From Hyparrhenia diplandra (lineage: Eukaryota > Streptophyta > Magnoliopsida > Poales > Poaceae): a stretch of 64,000 bases of DNA. The stretch is taken from contig JADLZK010008420.1 in NCBI GenBank assembly GCA_015847255.1, positions 124,001-188,000 on the forward strand. The letters run 5' to 3'. The notes under the pieces were generated by a model. It saw only the letters and a program-made list of their open reading frames with translations, had not been told where the DNA came from and did not search any database. Positions within the stretch are counted from its first letter, which is position 1. Each line of letters starts with the position of its first letter. The translations under genes were made by a program, and so were the position numbers. Shown here piece by piece: positions 58,540-64,000 of the stretch.

Positions 58540-59445
58540 AATTTAAGACGTCTCTGTAAACTATATTCTTTGTGCTCTTGCCTGTAGGATCCAAATCCAT
58601 ATTTGGTTTTCCCAAAATTCTCGTTCTAGATCTAGACACCCCTCTTGATAAACCGACGTAAAGTTGTCCATGCGAGAACACCGGCTCACGGAAGGTAGAT
58701 CCCAACATTAGGAATGGTTTGTCCCTGTGATTTATTTATGGTCATAGCGAAACTTAACCTCATAGGGAATTGTTTTCTCTTGAACTTAAAAGGAAGAAAA
58801 ATATCATCCGATGGTGACAATGGTAGTCTTGGTATGAAAACTCTCTTCCCTACATGCTGCCCGGCAACGATCTCGGCATCAATTGCATTGTCTTGCAAAA
58901 TGTCTGACCATGAGCCTTGTGCCATTGCACAAGCCATTGTTCGGATCAAGATTGTGGAGAAGAATTATAGGACAGTTGATTTTAAGCTTTAGCTCATGTG
59001 GGGGCAGACCATTTGGAGTTATCGAGTTCAAAAAGTCTAACGGGAAGTGATTTTGAGGATCATCAACAATAGTGTCAAAGCTGTGGTAAACCTTTTCCTC
59101 ACCTGGAAACCGCTCAATCAGCATAGCATTGAGCCTATCAACATGCTCATTTTTGGTGGATAGAATAGCCCGTGAGCTCATATAGGTGGCTGATCGTGCA
59201 TGTTCTTCAAGCGAGGGAAAAACGGCTTCAGAACTCGAGATTTGTGTTGACTTGAGAACTCCTGATGCTGCAGTTAGAATGTCTGAACTGAATTCTTCTT
59301 CAGTTCTGCCATATAGCACCTTAGTGTCAAATGATATAGGACAAGGACAGTGAATGAATGAAATAGAAAAAGGATAGGCTTTTCTGAGAAGAGACGAGTG
59401 TCGGAGTGTGGAGCGATTGCTTTGCAGCGTGGGCTTCAATAATAT
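58540..59445 (-). pseudogene. Helitron helicase C-terminal remnant
   Basis: Reads RAILSTKNEHVDRLNAMLIE, FPLDFLNSITPNGLPPHELK, NNGLCNGTRLMV, then after a frame shift near 58915 AEIVAGQHVGKRVFIPR, RLSFAMTINKSQGQTIPNVG, then after another shift near 58690 YVGLSRGVSRSRTRI and a stop near 58540. These are the last motifs of the PIF1-type Helitron helicase, homologous to 19500-20168 of H1. The Rep and Walker A parts are missing, so this is a truncated, non-functional copy. Confidence 0.85.
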
Positions 59446-59484
59446 TTTAGAATCGAAGGAGCAAATAGATTATACTTCTTTGTG

Positions 59485-61459
59485 TTTTTCTATACTATTC
59501 TGGAGAATTTCGGGTGGAAGATCTAGGGAAAAGGCTCATCAAGTCTTTCTAAGTCCAATGACAGTAGAAAACATCACCCTCCCAATTTTCAGCCTCCCAA
59601 AATCGATCAGAAACGATGCATGGACGAAGGCGGCAGTACTCACTGTTGCAGGAACTCTCGACCGGAACGATCAGCTTCTTGATGAACTCGATCGATTTCC
59701 CCACGAACGCATACCTCCGATCTCTCACCGGGTGTTGGCCTGGACTGCCTCGCCGAGAGCGCCGGCTCTGCTTGGCGCACTAAAGACTTGCCGACGCTGA
59801 CGCCGGCGCTGGGTGATCGCCTAACTGGACCTAGTGGCCGCGACCACGCCTATTCGCCGCCACTAAGATCGGCGTGGCCAGACCTAGATTACAATGACGC
59901 CGATTGGCCTCGCGAAGTAAAAGTCAGTCCGCGGGCTAGATCGGGCGGGCTGGATCGGCGAGCATGATGATCTCCGCCAGAACGATCGCATAAGAAGGAG
60001 GATCGAACAATTTTTTTTTCTTCCCGTGCTTTCCCCGTGGTTGGATCGGTGGTCGTGTTGTCATTTTGTCGCGGTGAATAGGCGTGGGCGGTGGGGGAAT
60101 GAGAGGGTGTAAGACGCTTGGACAAACTTTCGATCTTAGCCCCTGTTCCGAGATTCGATGGTTGATGAGCCCCGATCTAAAAAAATAGCAACAATTGTGC
60201 CATTATAGTAGAGATTTTGGAGAACTTCGGATAGAAGATCTAGGGAAAAGGCTCATCAAGTCTTTCTAAGTCCAATGACAAGAGAAAACATCACCCTCCC
60301 AATTTTCGGCCTCCCAAAATCGATCGAAACGATGCATGGACGAAGGCGGCGATTAAGGATGGTAACGGTTCGGGTTCGGTTCGGGTGGAGTCTCCGTGCA
60401 CCCAAAACGAAACCCGAAATCGAAAACCAAAACCAAAACCGACACCAATTCGGGTGAAAATCCATCACCAAAACCAAACCCGCGGATAAACCGAAACCCG
60501 AGCGGATACCCAAAACCCGCGGATAATCGAAACCGAACGGATACCCGAGATATATATACACATATTCTCATATGTATAAACAATAGACAACAAATAATAA
60601 ATATTTTCATTAGTCAACTTTTAATAAATTTAATAATCTAAGTAAATAAGTTATTATTAACATATTACAAAACTTGAGTTTTAATTCTAAATGATTTATT
60701 TCGGATATCCATTGGATATCCACGGGTGGAAAAACTAAACCCAAAACCAAACCCAAAACCGAACACGAAACCGATCCACGAAAAACCGTGGGTGAAATTT
60801 CAGAACCAAAACCGAAACCCGCAGAACCGAAACCCGCGGATATCCAACCGAAACCGAACCGCTGCCATCTTTAGCGGCGGTACTCACTGTTGCAGGAACT
60901 CGACCGGAACGGTCAGCTTCTTGATGAACTCGATCGATTTCCCCACGAGCGCATACCTCCGATCTCTCACCGGGTGTTGGCACGGGCGCCTCGCCCGAGG
61001 GCGCGGATCCGCTTTCGGCGCCACTGGACTGCCTCGCCGACCCGACGCCGGCGGCCCCGGGTGATCGCCTAACTGGACCTAGTGGCGCGACCCACGCCTA
61101 TTCGCCGCCACTAAGATCGGCGTGGCGGACCTAGATTACAACGACGCCCGATTGACTGCGAGAAAGTCGATCCACGGGCTAGATCGGCGGGGATTGGATC
61201 GGCGAGCATGATGATCTCGGCGGGGAGCGTCGCCCGCTGAAGGAGGATCGAACAATTTTTTTTTTCTTCCGTGCTTTCCCCGTGTGGTTGGATCGGTGGT
61301 CGTGTTGTCATTTTGTCGCGGTGAATAGGCGTGGGCGGTGGGGAATGAGAGGGTGTAAGACGCTTGGACAAACTTTCGATCTTAGCGCTCTGTTCCGAGA
61401 TCCGATGGTTGATGAGCCCTGATCTAAAAATAGCAACAATTGTGCCATTATAGTAGAGA
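59485..61459 (-). repeat. Tandem direct repeat, units 59485-60214 and 60215-61459
   Basis: Both units contain, in order, GAAGATCTAGGGAAAAGGCT, AAACATCACCCTCCCAATTT, CGATGCATGGACGAAGGCGG, ACGCATACCTCCGATCTCTC, ACCTAGTGGC and CGATGGTTGATGAGCCC, and end at TTATAGTAGAGA. The second unit is longer because it holds the hAT MITE. The short open frames within (59408-59800 and 60890-61072) are homologous but carry no recognised domain. Confidence 0.85.
60354..60873. mobile_element. hAT (Ac-like) MITE, 520 bp
   Basis: Ends TAAGGATGGTAACGGTTCGG and the complement of TAAAGATGGCAGCGGTTCGG are imperfect inverted repeats of the hAT type (T/CARGGATG). An 8-base target duplication flanks it, GCGGCGAT (60346-60353) and GCGGCGGT (60874-60881), one mismatch. 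The empty site is visible in the first unit of the tandem repeat near 59630. The interior is full of ACCGAAACCCG/CGGGTTTCGG text. Confidence 0.88.
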
Positions 61460-61610
61460 TTTTGAAGTGTTTCCAAAATCAGCAAAAAGCTCATCTTCCA
61501 AATCAAGCATAAATCATAACGGCGGGACCGACGACCTCACTGCGCCGCCACTGCATCGCCGGACTTCACTGGCAAAGCCACTTCACCGACCATCGCTACC
61601 CGTGTGTAGA

Positions 61611-64000
61611 TGTCACACCCCATTTCTGAGGTTCCTTAATCACACGTATTTGCGCCAGGATCATGCACAAATACGCCTAATTAAGTACGGATATGATATC
61701 AAAAACCATACTTTTATTGCTATTGGGGAAAATATGTTATAGGGTTTGGGTTTACATGACTCGGCCATAGGCCTACTATTATAAACCTATCAGAGATCCT
61801 ACGCAGCACCTATAACAGGGCTCCATTCCTACAGGCAAGCTTGGAGTGCGGACAAACCCTTGGACTTACTCCTATGGAACGATCCTATATCGCGATCACA
61901 ACATCAATGTAGCTTCTTCCCAATCGCCTCCGTCTTCAAGTGTCCTCTTTATGATCCCATCCTTGCGTCGTCCTTCATAGCTCGATTTCCTTGGATACAC
62001 TCCTGCAGCTGGCATTCTAAAAATAGAAATAGAGGGGTGAGTACTTTCGTACTCAGCAAGTCCCAACCGAGGGGGTGGAAGGTTACCATTAAGGGTTGGG
62101 CCCTAGTAGAGCGTACTACTCTTACTAGTTCCCGGGTTAATTATTATCCACGCTCAAGTAAAGTTACATACCAGTTTGTGATTCTAATCACGGATGTTTC
62201 GGCCTAGCATTTGCCCATTCCAAGGATGTGGTTATTCGAATAGATTTGGTAACTCTGCAGAGGTTGTACAAATTTCCTCACACGATAGGCACAGTCTTAC
62301 ACCAGACGTCATTGGTTCAGATAGGCCTAACGAGATCCCGTACCCGCTTGGGTGCTACCCTAGGTTTCGGTATAATCCTACCACGACTTCTCGGGGGTTG
62401 GGAATGGGAAGGTCACCTAGCATCCCATTAACACACAGCATTTCGGAAGATCACCTAGCATCCGCGATTCAATCATTCGTATACGATAATAACATTGCGC
62501 CAAAAGTTTTACGTGGAGGATCACTTAGCAACCACGCCAACCGGACCATGGGGCCACTCTCCCCATGTCTGCTCCCGATAGATCATTGCCTACGCCGGCC
62601 ACCTTGGATCGAAATTATACCTTAACCCAACGGGGTGTGGAATCAAGCCGCCCCATCCCGGCGTGTGGCTGTACGTATAATCGTACTAGGTAGAAGGTCC
62701 ATGACCCGGTCCTTAGGGAGCGAGCCCTCCAAGACAGGAAACCCTCACTAGGCGAAACCTGCCGAGACGATCCATCCCACATGAATCGCCCCAAACTCGC
62801 TTTTGGTTGATTAAACTCAATTCTTACATCATGTTCCATATATGATTAATATCAGTTAATTAGGTCAAGATTATGGGGGGTAAGGACTTGCCTCTATCCG
62901 GTGGCGAGTATATCCAAGGTTCTTGATCTTGATGCTCCTGTCTCCTGTGGCTTGGGGTAGTGATGCTCCTGGGTCCATCGAGTGGTCTCCGGTGTCGGCA
63001 AACATGAAGCACAAGCATAACAACCAAAACATACGACGTTCCTACGTGGGTTAGCTCCATCAGGGGATGGATGGGTTAGCGACGTATACGCACATGTATA
63101 CGCCCAGGGTTGGAGAGGGTGAGAGACCTATTCTAGGGTTAGTCGTACATAGGATTACACCGGGTAGCGGGTATATCTATCAGACGTAGAGACACGTATA
63201 CCGCAGTATATGCATGGAATACAAATACCCAAGTATACGAGCTAGGTTAGCAAAGGTTAGCCATGCGTAGATATAACCGATAGGTATATACGTATATTTA
63301 TTTATATTTTGAAATACCACTTTATACATTTATATACGTACATAACCTCTCGCATATACCTAGCATGTGGGCAACTACGTGTATGTATATTCGAGTATTC
63401 GTGTACGTGAAAGTGTACACGCATGCAAGAATATACGATGCATAGTGTGGTTAGCGAAGGGGTAAACTAGGGTTTACGAAATCTACATAGCGCGATTAAA
63501 TAAATAAATAGAGCACACATAAACTAGAACTTAAATGGGCATCGAATATTGGAACAAGGGCATGAATAAATAGGGCATGAATTTAGAAGAATTATGGAAC
63601 TGGGGACGGAGTGATTTGGAATTGGAACGAAAAAAGATATGAATTTCCAAAGTTTAATTTAGGATTTATAAATGAATTAAACTTTGGAAATTATTTCTAG
63701 AATTTTAGAATTTATGGAACTGGGATATAAAAGCTTGGGTAGGGTCTGGGGTGTACCTAGTTTATTTACAAATTTTCTGGGATTTTTCTGATATCTGGAA
63801 AATGGTTTTATGCCTCTCCGCGTACAATTGCGTGGGTGCGCGTAGCATTTTATTGTGGGCTGACGCGCGGGTCCAGTTGGCAGATGGGCCTCCCCGCACT
63901 GTTCTGTGGACTTGATCCACCTGCCATGCACTGATCTAGGCTCCTCACCTATTCTCTCTTTACTCTTGTGCACCGGGTGCACATACACAAAAAGAGAGAG
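61611..64000. mobile_element. Long LTR-like sequence, truncated by window end
   Basis: TGTCACACCCC at 61611 has the form of an LTR start (TG plus CACACCC). The following 2.4 kb is non-coding with short internal repeats (GATCACCTAGCATCC, GGTCACCTAGCATCC and GATCACTTAGCAACC near 62410, 62448 and 62518) and many TATACG-type words near 63000-63450. No matching end or target duplication is inside the window, so the assignment rests on the start and style only. Confidence 0.45.

Larger units (their letters stand above)
58090..61459 (-). mobile_element. Helitron H3 with helicase remnant and duplicated 5' region
   Basis: Minus strand. The 5' end TCTCTACTATAATGGCAC starts at 61459 (next plus-strand base T). 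The 3' end has an imperfect hairpin (CCGTGAC...GCACGG) then CATTATACTAA, ending at 58090 with A at 58089 on the plus strand. It carries a helicase remnant on the same strand. A second copy of the 5' end starts at 60214, so the 5' 0.7 kb is duplicated in tandem. Confidence 0.7.

Overview
This window looks like nuclear DNA from a grass (Poaceae). The coding regions have many introns with GT-AG borders and GC-rich first exons, and they are embedded in dense repeats typical of grasses: Stowaway-like MITEs, CACTA elements, Helitrons, long solo LTRs, a tRNA-derived SINE and an Ac-like hAT MITE. I cannot fix the species from sequence alone.

The host-gene core is a likely immune-receptor cluster. Two paralogous tandem-kinase genes lie in the same orientation about 47.6 kb apart (211-7864 and 47849-54567). 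Each is built from three consecutive kinase modules, and each module is split into five exons with the same intron phases (0, 1, 2, 0). Modules are joined by phase-0 introns, and no stop codon separates them in the spliced frame. In the better copy (TKP2) module 1 is a non-RD kinase, module 2 a canonical RD kinase and module 3 a pseudokinase. TKP2 has lost its frame by a single base in exon 12 and would stop after about 755 residues instead of about 963. TKP1 has several frameshifts and is a pseudogene. Between them, on the minus strand, is a CC-NB-ARC-LRR (NLR) gene (35949-40427). It is broken by a 1.35 kb CACTA element with a perfect CGC target-site duplication and by a one-base deletion in exon 1. 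Removing the element plus one CGC and allowing for the missing base gives exactly 915 codons.

The rest is mobile DNA. A very large Helitron on the plus strand spans 9845-29578. It carries a decayed Rep/helicase gene, which is split by a 2.75 kb solo LTR with a CAACC target duplication, and a decayed, partly duplicated Ulp1-type (C48) cysteine protease gene. A copia-like solo LTR lies at 31610-33483. Three non-autonomous CACTA elements (36470-37820, 42219-43223, 49493-50655) share subterminal CGTGGCGGGC repeats and a TATA-plus-GC-rich interior. Helitron 3' ends occur at 47132 (plus), 54764 (minus) and 58090 (minus). The last belongs to a 3.4 kb element with a helicase remnant and a duplicated 5' end, one copy of which holds a 520 bp hAT MITE. 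A SINE lies at 56402-56677, and the right edge is inside a long LTR-like sequence that starts at 61611.

How the parts may work together: tandem kinases and NLRs are both known classes of cereal resistance protein, and some wheat tandem kinases are reported to act through an NLR, so the clustering is suggestive. As sequenced, all three genes carry lesions, most of them transposon insertions or single-base indels. This could be a decaying resistance haplotype whose functional allele exists elsewhere.
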